Shown here: positions 7,068 to 15,652 of the stretch, in pieces | Layout: each line of letters starts with the position of its first letter | Numbering within the stretch: the stretch's first letter is position 1 | Source: Verrucomicrobiota bacterium | GTDB lineage: Bacteria; Verrucomicrobiota; Verrucomicrobiae; Limisphaerales; UBA11358 | Length of the DNA stretch: 64,000 nt | Direction: 5' to 3' | Assembly: GCA_014860005.1 (NCBI GenBank) | Contig: JACZKP010000215.1 | Span: 62,001 to 126,000 of the forward strand | Translations under genes and position numbers: made by a program | Notes under the pieces: generated by a model | What the model was told of the DNA's origin: nothing | Seen by the model: the letters and a program-made list of their open reading frames with translations, nothing else | Database searches by the model: none

Positions 7068-10007
7068 ATGAACGACGAATGCAACGTGAATGGCGCATCG
7101 CCGGGCCGGGCCAGCGGTAATGGCGACGGGCCAGCGTCGGACCCAAAAGAAGCGCCCCCTTTCAGCGCGGCGGATCTCCTGCCGTTCGTGAACGCGCTGG
7201 GGCGGCGTTGGAAGTGGCTGTTGATCGGCGGGGTGGCCATGGCAATGGTCGGGCTGGCTGCCGGTTTGTTCCTATTCAAAAACAGTTATACGGCCTCGGC
7301 GCAATTGCTGCGTCAGGCTTCGACCCAGGTGACGGAGGTTCTCGGGGATCGCGAGCTGGATCCCAACACCTACGCCGGTTTGCTGCGCGCGCCGGAATTG
7401 TTGCAGCGCGTGGCCGCGCAAGCCCGGCCACCGGTTGCGCCGGAGTGGCTGGCCAAGCGGCTCAACATCACCCCGGAGCGAAACAGCGATCTCATCCTCA
7501 TCGCCGTCTCCACCGGCGATCAGCAGGGCGCGGTGGACCTGGCAAATCTTTATGCGCGGGAAGCCGTGGGGTTCATGCAGGAATTGCAAACCAATGCCGC
7601 CGCGCGAACGAGGGTTTTCCTCACCCAACAACTCGCTCCGCTGGAAGACGAAATCACCGCGCTGAACAAGGCGCAACCCGCGGCGGTGCGCCGTCAGGTT
7701 GCGCAGGCAGTGGTTGCGGCGCGGTCGCCCTTGCTCGACAAGCTCCCCGCCGCACGGCTGGAACTGGCCGATCTGCTGGGGCGTTATACGGAGCAACATC
7801 CGCTGGTGCGGGAACAGCAGGCGAAAGTTGCGGCCATCGAAAGCCAATTGCGGCAAGTGCCCGCAGCGCCGGCAACGGCGGCGGTAGTGGCAGACGATGA
7901 GAGTGCCGGGCCGCTCACACCGGAACGCGATCCCATTTTTCTGCAAACGAAACTTCAATCGTTGGAAAACGCGCGGCTGGCGTTGGTCGGGCAGAAGCAG
8001 GCAGCGATCTCGTTGGAAACCCAGCCGCCCGGAACGTGCCGGATCCTCGCGCCAGCCACGTTCAAAGCTGCGATGCCACACAAACGAACGGCGAAGGTCG
8101 GGGTGCTCACGGGATTTGGCGGCATGCTCGGTTTTCTGATCGCCGGCGCTTTTATTTTGCTGGGCGAGGCGGTGGACCCCCGGCTCAAGACAGCGGCGGA
8201 TGTGAAACGCGTCACGCGGCTGCCGGTGGTGGCGTCGGCGGGCGACCTGTCGCGCCTGACCGAAGCGGAACAGCGGAACTGGGCGTTTCGGTCTTGGACG
8301 AGTTTGCAGCGTCTGCTCAGCCCGTCGCCGAACCAGGGATTTGTTTGCGGCTTCACGTCCTCGGAAAGTGGCGAAGGCCGTTCGACGTGGATCCGACTGC
8401 TGGCCGAGGAAGCGAGCCAACGCGGTTTTCGCGTCCTGACAATTATTGCGCGTCCGCCGGAACACAACGGCAATGCCAAGGCGATTGGCGACCACAACGG
8501 CAAAGCGATTACGGGGCAAAGCCGCCAGGCGATTACTGACACGGCGCCGGCTGCGAACGATACCTCCGATTTGGAAGCGCTCGTGACAAGGAACGGGAAT
8601 GGAGCGCTGACGGCGACCCGTGTGCTCAACACACCGGACGAAGTGACGCAGAAATTGATTGGCCCGAATCCGGAACCCGTCGTGGAGATTCCGCTGCCGG
8701 GCTGGGTGTGGAATCTCGAACGCCGCAAGCAATGGCACGCGGCCCTTCGTCACTGGAGCCAGATTGACAACATTGCGCTGCTGGTCGAGTTGCCGCCCGC
8801 GTCCCTGCCGGAAACAGTGCTGCTGGCGGAGAATCTTCCCAACGTGATCTGGCTGGCGGACGGCGAGAAGGCGACGGCGGCCAAGACGCGCGAACAATTG
8901 GAAACGTTGCGCAACGCGCGCTGTCACCTGGCCGGGGCGGTGTTGAATCGCGCGCCGGTTTCGGCTTTGAAGAATCGTTTTGCCCGCTGGCTGGGCAGCG
9001 TGGCGCTGATCGTCGGACTGCCCGGGTTGTCCGCACAGGGCCAGGAGAACCAAATTCAATCCACGAATGCAACGTCCGCCGTGGCGAATACGAACTTGTC
9101 GCTCTCGGTGGTCAACCCCTCGCAGCGCGCCGAGTGGCAGCAGCGCCTGACGCTAGGCCCGGGGGATGTTGTGACGCTAGCGTTGTGGGGCGAGCCGACC
9201 CTGACCCGCACGGAGGTGGCGATTGGTCCCGACGGCCGGATCAGCTTTGCGGAAGCGCAGGACGTTCTGGCCACGGGACTGACGGTGGACGAATTGCGCG
9301 TCAAGATGAACGAGGAGCTTGGCAAGTACCGCCGCGCCCCGCAGGCGATGATCACCCCCGTCGCGTTCAAGAGCAAAAAGTATTACGTCCTCGGTCGCGT
9401 AATGACGAAGGGTGTTTACGTCCTGGACCGGCCCATTACCGTGCTGGAAGCCGTCGCGCGCGCCCGGGGGTTTGAAACCGGCCTGGTGGATCGGAACATC
9501 ATCACGGTGGCGGACTTCTCGCGGAGTTTTCTCATGCGCCGCGGCCAGCGCATTCCGCTCAATTTTGAGAACCTGTTCCAGAATGGCGATCTTTCGCAAA
9601 ACCTCAGCATTGAGCCGGGTGATTATCTCTATTTCCCAGGCGCGAACGTGAAGGAAATTTACGTCTTGGGTGAAGTGCGGCTGCCCGGACCTACTCCCTT
9701 CACCGCGGATTTGACGCTGATGGCCGCGATCACCGCCCGGGCCGGTTACACGGATCGCGCGTACAAAGGTAAAGTCCTGGTCGTCCGCGGTTCGTTGAAC
9801 AAGCCGGAGGTATTTGCCATTGAAACCAAGGACATTCTCGCCGCGAAAGCTCCTGATTTTCGCCTGCAACCCAAGGACATCATTTTTGTGAACTCACGTC
9901 CGTTCATCTATGCCGAGGAACTGGCGGACCGCGCCATCACCACGTTTCTCCAATCCATCGTGACGGCGTCGGTCGGCATTAACGTGATCAAACCGTACCA
10001 GGAGTGA
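7068..10007 (+). CDS. Wzz/degenerate tyrosine-kinase/polysaccharide-export (Wza-like) fusion protein
   Basis: This 979-residue protein joins parts normally found in two proteins. A Wzz (PCP) domain is bounded by membrane segments at about 49-70 and 343-366. A BY-kinase-like domain follows, with a degenerate Walker A at about 428-440 (SSESGEGRSTW, Lys replaced by Arg) and VLTIIARP where the Walker A' Asp should be, so kinase activity is unlikely. A third hydrophobic stretch at about 641-656 resembles an internal signal sequence. The end is a Poly_export domain (LTLGPGDVVTLALWGEP) with SLBB repeats, as in Wza. No stop or frame change is visible across the junction. It probably links the inner-membrane chain-length machinery to the export channel. 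A GTGA/ATG overlap leads into a second Wza-like gene. Confidence 0.85.
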   Translation: MNDECNVNGASPGRASGNGDGPASDPKEAPPFSAADLLPFVNALGRRWKWLLIGGVAMAMVGLAAGLFLFKNSYTASAQLLRQASTQVTEVLGDRELDPNTYAGLLRAPELLQRVAAQARPPVAPEWLAKRLNITPERNSDLILIAVSTGDQQGAVDLANLYAREAVGFMQELQTNAAARTRVFLTQQLAPLEDEITALNKAQPAAVRRQVAQAVVAARSPLLDKLPAARLELADLLGRYTEQHPLVREQQAKVAAIESQLRQVPAAPATAAVVADDESAGPLTPERDPIFLQTKLQSLENARLALVGQKQAAISLETQPPGTCRILAPATFKAAMPHKRTAKVGVLTGFGGMLGFLIAGAFILLGEAVDPRLKTAADVKRVTRLPVVASAGDLSRLTEAEQRNWAFRSWTSLQRLLSPSPNQGFVCGFTSSESGEGRSTWIRLLAEEASQRGFRVLTIIARPPEHNGNAKAIGDHNGKAITGQSRQAITDTAPAANDTSDLEALVTRNGNGALTATRVLNTPDEVTQKLIGPNPEPVVEIPLPGWVWNLERRKQWHAALRHWSQIDNIALLVELPPASLPETVLLAENLPNVIWLADGEKATAAKTREQLETLRNARCHLAGAVLNRAPVSALKNRFARWLGSVALIVGLPGLSAQGQENQIQSTNATSAVANTNLSLSVVNPSQRAEWQQRLTLGPGDVVTLALWGEPTLTRTEVAIGPDGRISFAEAQDVLATGLTVDELRVKMNEELGKYRRAPQAMITPVAFKSKKYYVLGRVMTKGVYVLDRPITVLEAVARARGFETGLVDRNIITVADFSRSFLMRRGQRIPLNFENLFQNGDLSQNLSIEPGDYLYFPGANVKEIYVLGEVRLPGPTPFTADLTLMAAITARAGYTDRAYKGKVLVVRGSLNKPEVFAIETKDILAAKAPDFRLQPKDIIFVNSRPFIYAEELADRAITTFLQSIVTASVGINVIKPYQE

Positions 10008-10012
10008 ACACG

Positions 10013-11233
10013 ATGAGAATCATCTTTACCTCAAACCGGGTGTCTTTTGAAAATCCTAGAAACGAATCCCTTCGGGATGGCGGCACTGAAAACCCGGGCT
10101 GCAAGTTTCACGCGAGCCTGCTCCTGACGTTCCTCCTGCTGGCCGGTTGCAGCACCGGAAGGCCGCAGCACAATAGCTCCAACTCCGTCAAACCCGCACC
10201 GGCAAGTGATGTGAGCCAGGCCGAGACGGTGACGCTGACCAACGAACTGGACGGGCGCTTGATTGAGGCCCCGACGCGGATGTTCACGCTGGGACCGGGA
10301 GACAAGCTGGAACTGGAATTGATCGGCGACCCGCTCTCGCGAACGACGACGGTGGTTGGGCCCGATGGAAAATTGTACTTCAACCTACTGCCCGGCCTTG
10401 ATGTGTGGGGACTCACATTGACGGAGGCCAAGGCGCGCATGGAACACTCGTTCACGAATTATATCCGCGAGCAGCCGCGCATCGCGATGACCTTGCGCGG
10501 CGTGGAGAGCCAACGTTTCTGGGTCCTGGGCAGCGTGCAGGCGCCGGGCGTATATGCCATGGCGACGCCGAAGACGCTGCTCGAATCCATTGCAATGGCC
10601 GGTGGCACGTTGAGCATGACCTCGTTCCAGGACCAGACTGCGGCGGGAATTGGCGAGGAACTGGCCGATTTGCAGCGCAGTTTCGTGCTGCGGAAGGGCA
10701 GCCTCGTGCCCGTGGATTTCAACCGGTTGCTCCAGGAAGGAGATCTCAGCCAGAATATCTATCTGGAGCCCGATGATTTCGTTTACCTGCCGGCGGCCAA
10801 GGCGCGGGGGATTTGCGTGCTGGGCGCGGTGACCCAGGCGCGGACGGTGCCGTATATGGAAGGCATGACGGTGGCCGGTGCGGTGGCGAGCGCCTACGGC
10901 ACATTGCCGGACGCTTATCTGCCGCAGGTCGCAGTCGTGCGCGGCTCGCTCGCGGAACCACAGCTCACCATTGTTAATTATCGGAAAGTCATCCGAGGGG
11001 AGGAATCCGACATTCTATTGCAGCCACATGACATCGTGTATGTGCCGTTCTCGCCCTACCGCTACTTGCGGCGCTATGCAGATGTCATCCTGAACACGTT
11101 CGTCAGCGCCACGGCGATCAATGCCGGTTCGTACGCCGTCACAAAGCCGGGTGAGGGCCCAGGTCTGGGCGTGTTCATCCCGGCGGGCAGCGGCGTTCAA
11201 GTCCTGCCGCCAGTCGCGCCGCCTCCGCCATGA
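10013..11233 (+). CDS. Wza-like polysaccharide export lipoprotein
   Basis: A Poly_export domain (FTLGPGDKLELELIGDP) is followed by SLBB-type repeats (WVLGSVQAPGVY and CVLGAVTQARTV). The lipobox LLAGC predicts a lipid-anchored outer-membrane OPX protein forming the EPS channel. I chose ATG 10013 because AGGAG at 10000-10004 lies 8 bp upstream; a GTG at 10004 overlaps the previous stop. The region before the signal peptide is unusually long (about 35 residues) and contains a 13-bp hairpin repeat, so the original start may have been displaced. It partners with the upstream fusion, which also has a Wza-like end. It overlaps the next gene's first possible ATG (11230). Confidence 0.9.
   Translation: MRIIFTSNRVSFENPRNESLRDGGTENPGCKFHASLLLTFLLLAGCSTGRPQHNSSNSVKPAPASDVSQAETVTLTNELDGRLIEAPTRMFTLGPGDKLELELIGDPLSRTTTVVGPDGKLYFNLLPGLDVWGLTLTEAKARMEHSFTNYIREQPRIAMTLRGVESQRFWVLGSVQAPGVYAMATPKTLLESIAMAGGTLSMTSFQDQTAAGIGEELADLQRSFVLRKGSLVPVDFNRLLQEGDLSQNIYLEPDDFVYLPAAKARGICVLGAVTQARTVPYMEGMTVAGAVASAYGTLPDAYLPQVAVVRGSLAEPQLTIVNYRKVIRGEESDILLQPHDIVYVPFSPYRYLRRYADVILNTFVSATAINAGSYAVTKPGEGPGLGVFIPAGSGVQVLPPVAPPPP
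10066..10078. repeat. Small hairpin ATCCCTTCGGGAT inside the export lipoprotein gene
   Basis: A perfect 5-bp stem with a TTC loop. Its reverse complement is the outer hairpin of the large repeat unit at 34774-34786. It lies in the odd N-terminal extension before the signal peptide, suggesting a repeat fragment was inserted in frame. Confidence 0.5.
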
Positions 11234-11280
11234 TCGCCGGCGGACCTAAGATAAGCGGAAGGGACAGATACTTGCCTCCG

Positions 11281-13203
11281 ATGCGCTCCCTCACTTGGCT
11301 CGCCACGCTGGCTTGGTTGGGGTTCATTGCCACCTCATCAGCGGATACCACGTGGAATTATGCTGTCCAGATCAGCGCCACGGTTCAGAGCGCGCCGCCG
11401 CAAATCACGCTCTCGTGGCCACAGGACGATTACGGCGCCGTGCGCTACACGATTTATCGCAAGGCCAAGGCGGACACTTCCTGGGGAACCGGCACGGCCC
11501 TGGATGGGGCGACGACCTTTTACACCGACACCGACGTGATCGTCGGCCAGACCTACGAGTACCAGATAGTCAAAGACGCCACGCTGGGATACACCGGTTA
11601 CGGCTACATCTTCAGCGGCATTGAAGCACCATTGGTTGAGGACCGCGGCAAGTTGATTTTGATCGTGGACAACCGGCATGTCACGGCGCTCGCGAGCGAA
11701 TTGGCCCGCTTGCAAAGTGATTTGACCGGTGACGGTTGGACGGTCATTCGCCATGACGTCTCGCCCAATGATACTCCAGCGAGTGTTCGCAACCTAATCG
11801 TCGCCGATTACAACGCGGACCCGGCAAACGTGAACACCGTTTTTCTGTTTGGTCACGTGCCGGTGCTGCGTTCGGGAACTTTGAACTACGACGGCCATGG
11901 TGCCCGTCCGATGCCGGCGGATGCCTACTATGGCGACATGGATGGCAATTGGAACGGCAATCCCGATTATCTGCCGTCGGACGTCGAGTTGATGGTGGGC
12001 CGGGTGGACCTGTTTGACATGCCGGGAAACTACGCGCCGGCTCCGTGGCTCAGTGAAGTGGAATTGCTGCGGAACTATTTGAACAAGGACCACAACTTTC
12101 GCCACAAACTCACCACCGTTCCGGCGCGGGCGCTGATGGGGGATCGTCGCGGAAGCGTGGGCGAAATCGCGCCGGCCGCCAGCGGGTATCGAAATTTTGA
12201 GCCATTGCTCGGGCCGGGCACGGTGGTTCAAGCCAACATTGATAATGAGTCACCGACCGCGTTGCGCTGGGGCGAGATGCTCGCGGCGGACAGTTATCTC
12301 TGGGCGTACGGCTGCGGCGCGGGCAGCCAGTCCAGCCTCGGCTACTTTGGCACCCACGGGCAATACGCCGAACTCTACAGTTTTGACCTGGTCGCGCAGG
12401 ACGCCAAAGCCGTGTTCGTGATGCTGTTCGGAAGCTGGTTCGCCGAATGGGACGGCACGGACAATTTCATGCGGGCGTTTCTGGCAACGCCGTCGCTCGG
12501 GCTGGCTTCCTTTTCCGCCGGCATGCCGCATTGGTACGTTCATCACATGGGCCTCGGCGAAACCATCGGCTACGGCACGCGCTTGAGTATGAACAACAGC
12601 ACGCTTTATCGGAACCAGGTCAACGTCTTCATGCGCGCCATTTTCGTCGCGCTAATGGGTGATCCGACACTGCGAATGGATGCCGTCTCGCCGCCGGGAC
12701 CGGTGAGCGCGGAGCCGTCCGGCGCGGGCGTGACGGTGAACTGGCCGAGTTCGACCGAAACCGTTTTGGGCTATCACGTTTATCGCAGCGCGTCGCCGGG
12801 CGGACCCTTCGCGCGGCTGACCGGTTCGCTCGTGCCAGGGAACACGTTCACGGACTCCACTGCGGTGACGGCCACCTACACCTACATGGTGCGCGCGGTG
12901 ACTTTGCAAACGACGCCCAGCGGAAGTTATTACAACGCCAGTCAGGGCGTCTTTGTGACGGTGAACGCGGCCATCGTGGCTTTGCCGATTCAATTATCTG
13001 CGACCCGGGCCGCGAACGGGCTGACGCTCAGTTGGAATTCCCGGATTGGCGCTGAGTACCGGGTGCTGGCCAATGCGAACCTATTCCAGACCGACTGGAT
13101 TGCTGTGAGCGGCAGCATCACGGCCACGGAAACGAATACGACCTGGACGGACGCGAATTTCAGTTCCCAGCCGCAACAGTTTTATCGGATCACCAGTCCT
13201 TAG
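11281..13203 (+). CDS. Secreted gingipain-fold (peptidase C25-like) protein, probably inactive, copy 1
   Basis: The ATG at 11281 begins a clear signal peptide (SLTWLATLAWLGFIATSSA); an ATG at 11230 overlapping the upstream stop would add 17 residues. An Fn3-like domain precedes a C25-like region with LILIVDNRH, VFLFGHVPV, ADAYYGDMDG and DVELMVGRVDL. Where gingipains have GHGS this protein reads YGCGAGS, and the expected catalytic Cys strand reads VFVMLFGSWF, so peptidase activity is doubtful. A second Fn3-like domain and the shared tail ending QQFYRITSP follow. The function is unknown; the position behind the EPS export genes suggests a secreted or matrix protein. It is a tandem paralogue of the next gene. 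Confidence 0.75.
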   Translation: MRSLTWLATLAWLGFIATSSADTTWNYAVQISATVQSAPPQITLSWPQDDYGAVRYTIYRKAKADTSWGTGTALDGATTFYTDTDVIVGQTYEYQIVKDATLGYTGYGYIFSGIEAPLVEDRGKLILIVDNRHVTALASELARLQSDLTGDGWTVIRHDVSPNDTPASVRNLIVADYNADPANVNTVFLFGHVPVLRSGTLNYDGHGARPMPADAYYGDMDGNWNGNPDYLPSDVELMVGRVDLFDMPGNYAPAPWLSEVELLRNYLNKDHNFRHKLTTVPARALMGDRRGSVGEIAPAASGYRNFEPLLGPGTVVQANIDNESPTALRWGEMLAADSYLWAYGCGAGSQSSLGYFGTHGQYAELYSFDLVAQDAKAVFVMLFGSWFAEWDGTDNFMRAFLATPSLGLASFSAGMPHWYVHHMGLGETIGYGTRLSMNNSTLYRNQVNVFMRAIFVALMGDPTLRMDAVSPPGPVSAEPSGAGVTVNWPSSTETVLGYHVYRSASPGGPFARLTGSLVPGNTFTDSTAVTATYTYMVRAVTLQTTPSGSYYNASQGVFVTVNAAIVALPIQLSATRAANGLTLSWNSRIGAEYRVLANANLFQTDWIAVSGSITATETNTTWTDANFSSQPQQFYRITSP

Positions 13204-13286
13204 CGTAACCATGCACTCAACCAATCAGCCAATTGAACGCAGAGGCGTAGCCCGACGAAGCCGCAACCAAATCGCGGGCCGAAGGA

Positions 13287-13360
13287 AACCGCAGAGACGC
13301 GATACACGCAGAGCTTTGCCGAAGCCGTCTTTACTCTGCGTCCATCGCGCCTCTGCGGTT
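13287..13360. repeat. CGCAGAG-type inverted repeat
   Basis: A 27-bp arm beginning AACCGCAGAG (13287-13313) is repeated inverted at 13334-13360 with three mismatches, giving a long hairpin. The same vocabulary (CGCAGAG, CTCTGCG) recurs at 31403-31510 and in part near 49100. It lies between the two tandem C25-like genes and before the likely start of the second. Confidence 0.7.
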
Positions 13361-13396
13361 GAACGGTCTTCCAGAAAATCTTTGCAGAATTGCTTG

Positions 13397-15403
13397 ATGC
13401 TGGGAGATAGCACTGCGGAGAACCGCAGATTCTCCTTTTCCCTACGGCCTTCACTGTTTGGTGAACTGCTTTCCTTTGCCGCGCTGATGATTCTCGCCGC
13501 GTGCGGCTTGTTCACTTTCATCGCGGCGCCGATTTCAAAAGCGGATACCACGTGGAATTACGCTGTCCAGATCAGCGCCACCGTTCAGAGCACGCCGCCG
13601 CAGATCACGCTCACGTGGCCACAGGACGATTACGGTGCGGTTCGTTACACGGTTTATCGCAAGGCCAAGGGGGCGACTTCCTGGGGAACCGGCACGGCCC
13701 TGGACGGGACGACGACCCTTTACACCGACGCCAACGTGGTCGTCGGCACAACTTACGAGTATCAAATCGTCAAAGAGACGACGGTGGGATATAAAGGTTA
13801 CGGCTACATCTTCAGTGGCATTGAAGCGCCGTTGGTTGAGGACCGCGGGAAATTGATTCTAATCGTGGACAACCGGCACGCGGCGGCGCTCGCCTACGAA
13901 CTGACCCGCCTGCAAAGCGATTTGACCGGCGACGGCTGGATGGTCATTCGCCATGACGTCTCGCCCAATGAAACGCCAGCGAACGTTCGCAACCTCATCA
14001 TCGCCGATTACAACGCTGACCCAACCAAGGTGAAAGCGGTTTTCCTGTTTGGCCACGTGCCCATTCGGCATTCGGGCAATCTGGATTATGACGAACATGG
14101 CTCCCGGCCGATGCCGGCGGATGCCTACTATGGCGACGTGAATGGCAATTGGAGCGGGAATCCCGGCTATCTGCCATCGGACGTCGAGTTGATGGTGGGC
14201 CGGGTGGATTTGTTCGACATGCCGGGAAAGAACGCGCCTGCTCCCTGGCCCAGCGAAGTGGAGTTGCTGCGGAATTATTTGAACAAGAACCACAACTTCC
14301 GCCAGAAACTCATCACGGTGCCGCATCGCGCATTGATGGGCGATCGCAGCGGCGCCGAAGGCGGCCTGGCGACGGCGGCCAGCGGGTATCGCAATTTCGC
14401 GCCGCTGGTCGGGCCGGGGGCGATTGCTCAAGCCAATATTGACAATGTTTCCCCGCCCGAAATGCGCTGGGGACAGATGCTCGCGGCGGACAGCTATCTT
14501 TGGGCGTTCGGCACCGGCGCCGGAAGCCAGACGACCCTCGGCTACCTTGGCACCCACGGGCTTTACTCCGATCTCTACAGTACTGATGTGGTCGGGCAGG
14601 ATGCGAAGGCGGTGTTCGTGATGCTGCTCGGAAGTTGGTTCGGCGAGTGGGACGGAACGGACAATTTCATGCGCGCGTTTCTGGCGACGCCGTCGTTTGG
14701 CTTGACCAGTTGCCTGGCCGGAATGCCGCATTGGTTTGTCCATCACATGGGCCTCGGCGAAACCATCGGCTACGGCACGCGCTTGAGCATGAACAACAGC
14801 ATGCTTTACCAGAACCAGAAGAACGTATTCATGCGCGCAGTTTACATCGCGCTGATGGGCGACCCGACGCTACGGATGGATCCCGTTGCGCCGCCCGGAG
14901 CATTGGGCGGTTTTTCGACGGGGGGTGGCGTGACGCTGAACTGGCCGGCTTCGGCAGATGCCGTTCTGGGGTATCACGTTTATCGCAGCGTGTCGCCGGG
15001 CGGTCCGTTCGCACGGCTGACGAGTTCGCTCGTGACGGGCAACGCGTTCACGGACACCACTGCGGTGGCGGCCACCTACACCTACATGGTGCGCGCGGTG
15101 ACGCTGCAAACGACACCCAGCGGAAGTTATTACAACGCCAGCCAGGGTGCGTTCTTAACGGTGGACGCGGCCATTCCCACGTTGCCGATTCAATTGTCCG
15201 CAGCGCAGACCACGAACGGGCTGACCCTCAGTTGGAATTCCCAGATTGGCGCCTCATACCGGGTGCTGGCCAACACAAATCTAAACCAGGCCAACTGGGT
15301 TGCCGTGAGCGGCAGGATAACAGCCACCGAATTGAATACTTCCTGGACAGATGGGAGTTTCAGTTCGCTGCCGCGACGGTTCTATCGAATCACCAGTCCG
15401 TAG
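13397..15403 (+). CDS. Secreted gingipain-fold (peptidase C25-like) protein, probably inactive, copy 2
   Basis: A tandem paralogue of the gene at 11281 with the same order: signal peptide, Fn3-like domain, C25-like region, Fn3-like domain and the FYR tail. Long stretches are identical at DNA level, for example the segment after the signal peptide, so the duplication is recent. Where gingipains have GHGS it reads FGTGAGS, and the Cys strand reads VFVMLLGSWF, so both copies lack the expected dyad. The frame is open back to 13211, but that part crosses the CGCAGAG repeat. I prefer ATG 13397, which leaves a short lead before the hydrophobic LLSFAALMILAACGLFTF. Function unknown. Confidence 0.72.
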   Translation: MLGDSTAENRRFSFSLRPSLFGELLSFAALMILAACGLFTFIAAPISKADTTWNYAVQISATVQSTPPQITLTWPQDDYGAVRYTVYRKAKGATSWGTGTALDGTTTLYTDANVVVGTTYEYQIVKETTVGYKGYGYIFSGIEAPLVEDRGKLILIVDNRHAAALAYELTRLQSDLTGDGWMVIRHDVSPNETPANVRNLIIADYNADPTKVKAVFLFGHVPIRHSGNLDYDEHGSRPMPADAYYGDVNGNWSGNPGYLPSDVELMVGRVDLFDMPGKNAPAPWPSEVELLRNYLNKNHNFRQKLITVPHRALMGDRSGAEGGLATAASGYRNFAPLVGPGAIAQANIDNVSPPEMRWGQMLAADSYLWAFGTGAGSQTTLGYLGTHGLYSDLYSTDVVGQDAKAVFVMLLGSWFGEWDGTDNFMRAFLATPSFGLTSCLAGMPHWFVHHMGLGETIGYGTRLSMNNSMLYQNQKNVFMRAVYIALMGDPTLRMDPVAPPGALGGFSTGGGVTLNWPASADAVLGYHVYRSVSPGGPFARLTSSLVTGNAFTDTTAVAATYTYMVRAVTLQTTPSGSYYNASQGAFLTVDAAIPTLPIQLSAAQTTNGLTLSWNSQIGASYRVLANTNLNQANWVAVSGRITATELNTSWTDGSFSSLPRRFYRITSP

Positions 15404-15652
15404 CACCAGGACGCACTTAACCAGTCCCGAATTGGGCCACAGGAGAGTAGGTCTGGGACTCATAGCAGCTTCGCCTGTTAAGTGACTTTGGGACAAAGTC
15501 GGGGACACCTTTGTGTTCTGGCTTAAAGACCCCCCTGTTTTGTTCAAAGATTTATCCTCATTTTTTTGAACGCCGGCTGTCAGCCAAACTCTGACAGACC
15601 TATCATACCGACTCCAATTCCGTAACTTCCGTCCGCGCCCGAACGTGACGGC
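15404..15652. other. Intergenic region with palindrome, no gene
   Basis: The 249-bp gap before the first GH9 gene contains the palindrome GACTTTGGGACAAAGTC (about 15484-15500), then GGGGACACC and a partial motif TTAAAGACCCCC near 15523. The last resembles half of the EPS dyad but lies about 120 bp from the start codon. I see no convincing promoter or small gene. Confidence 0.45.
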
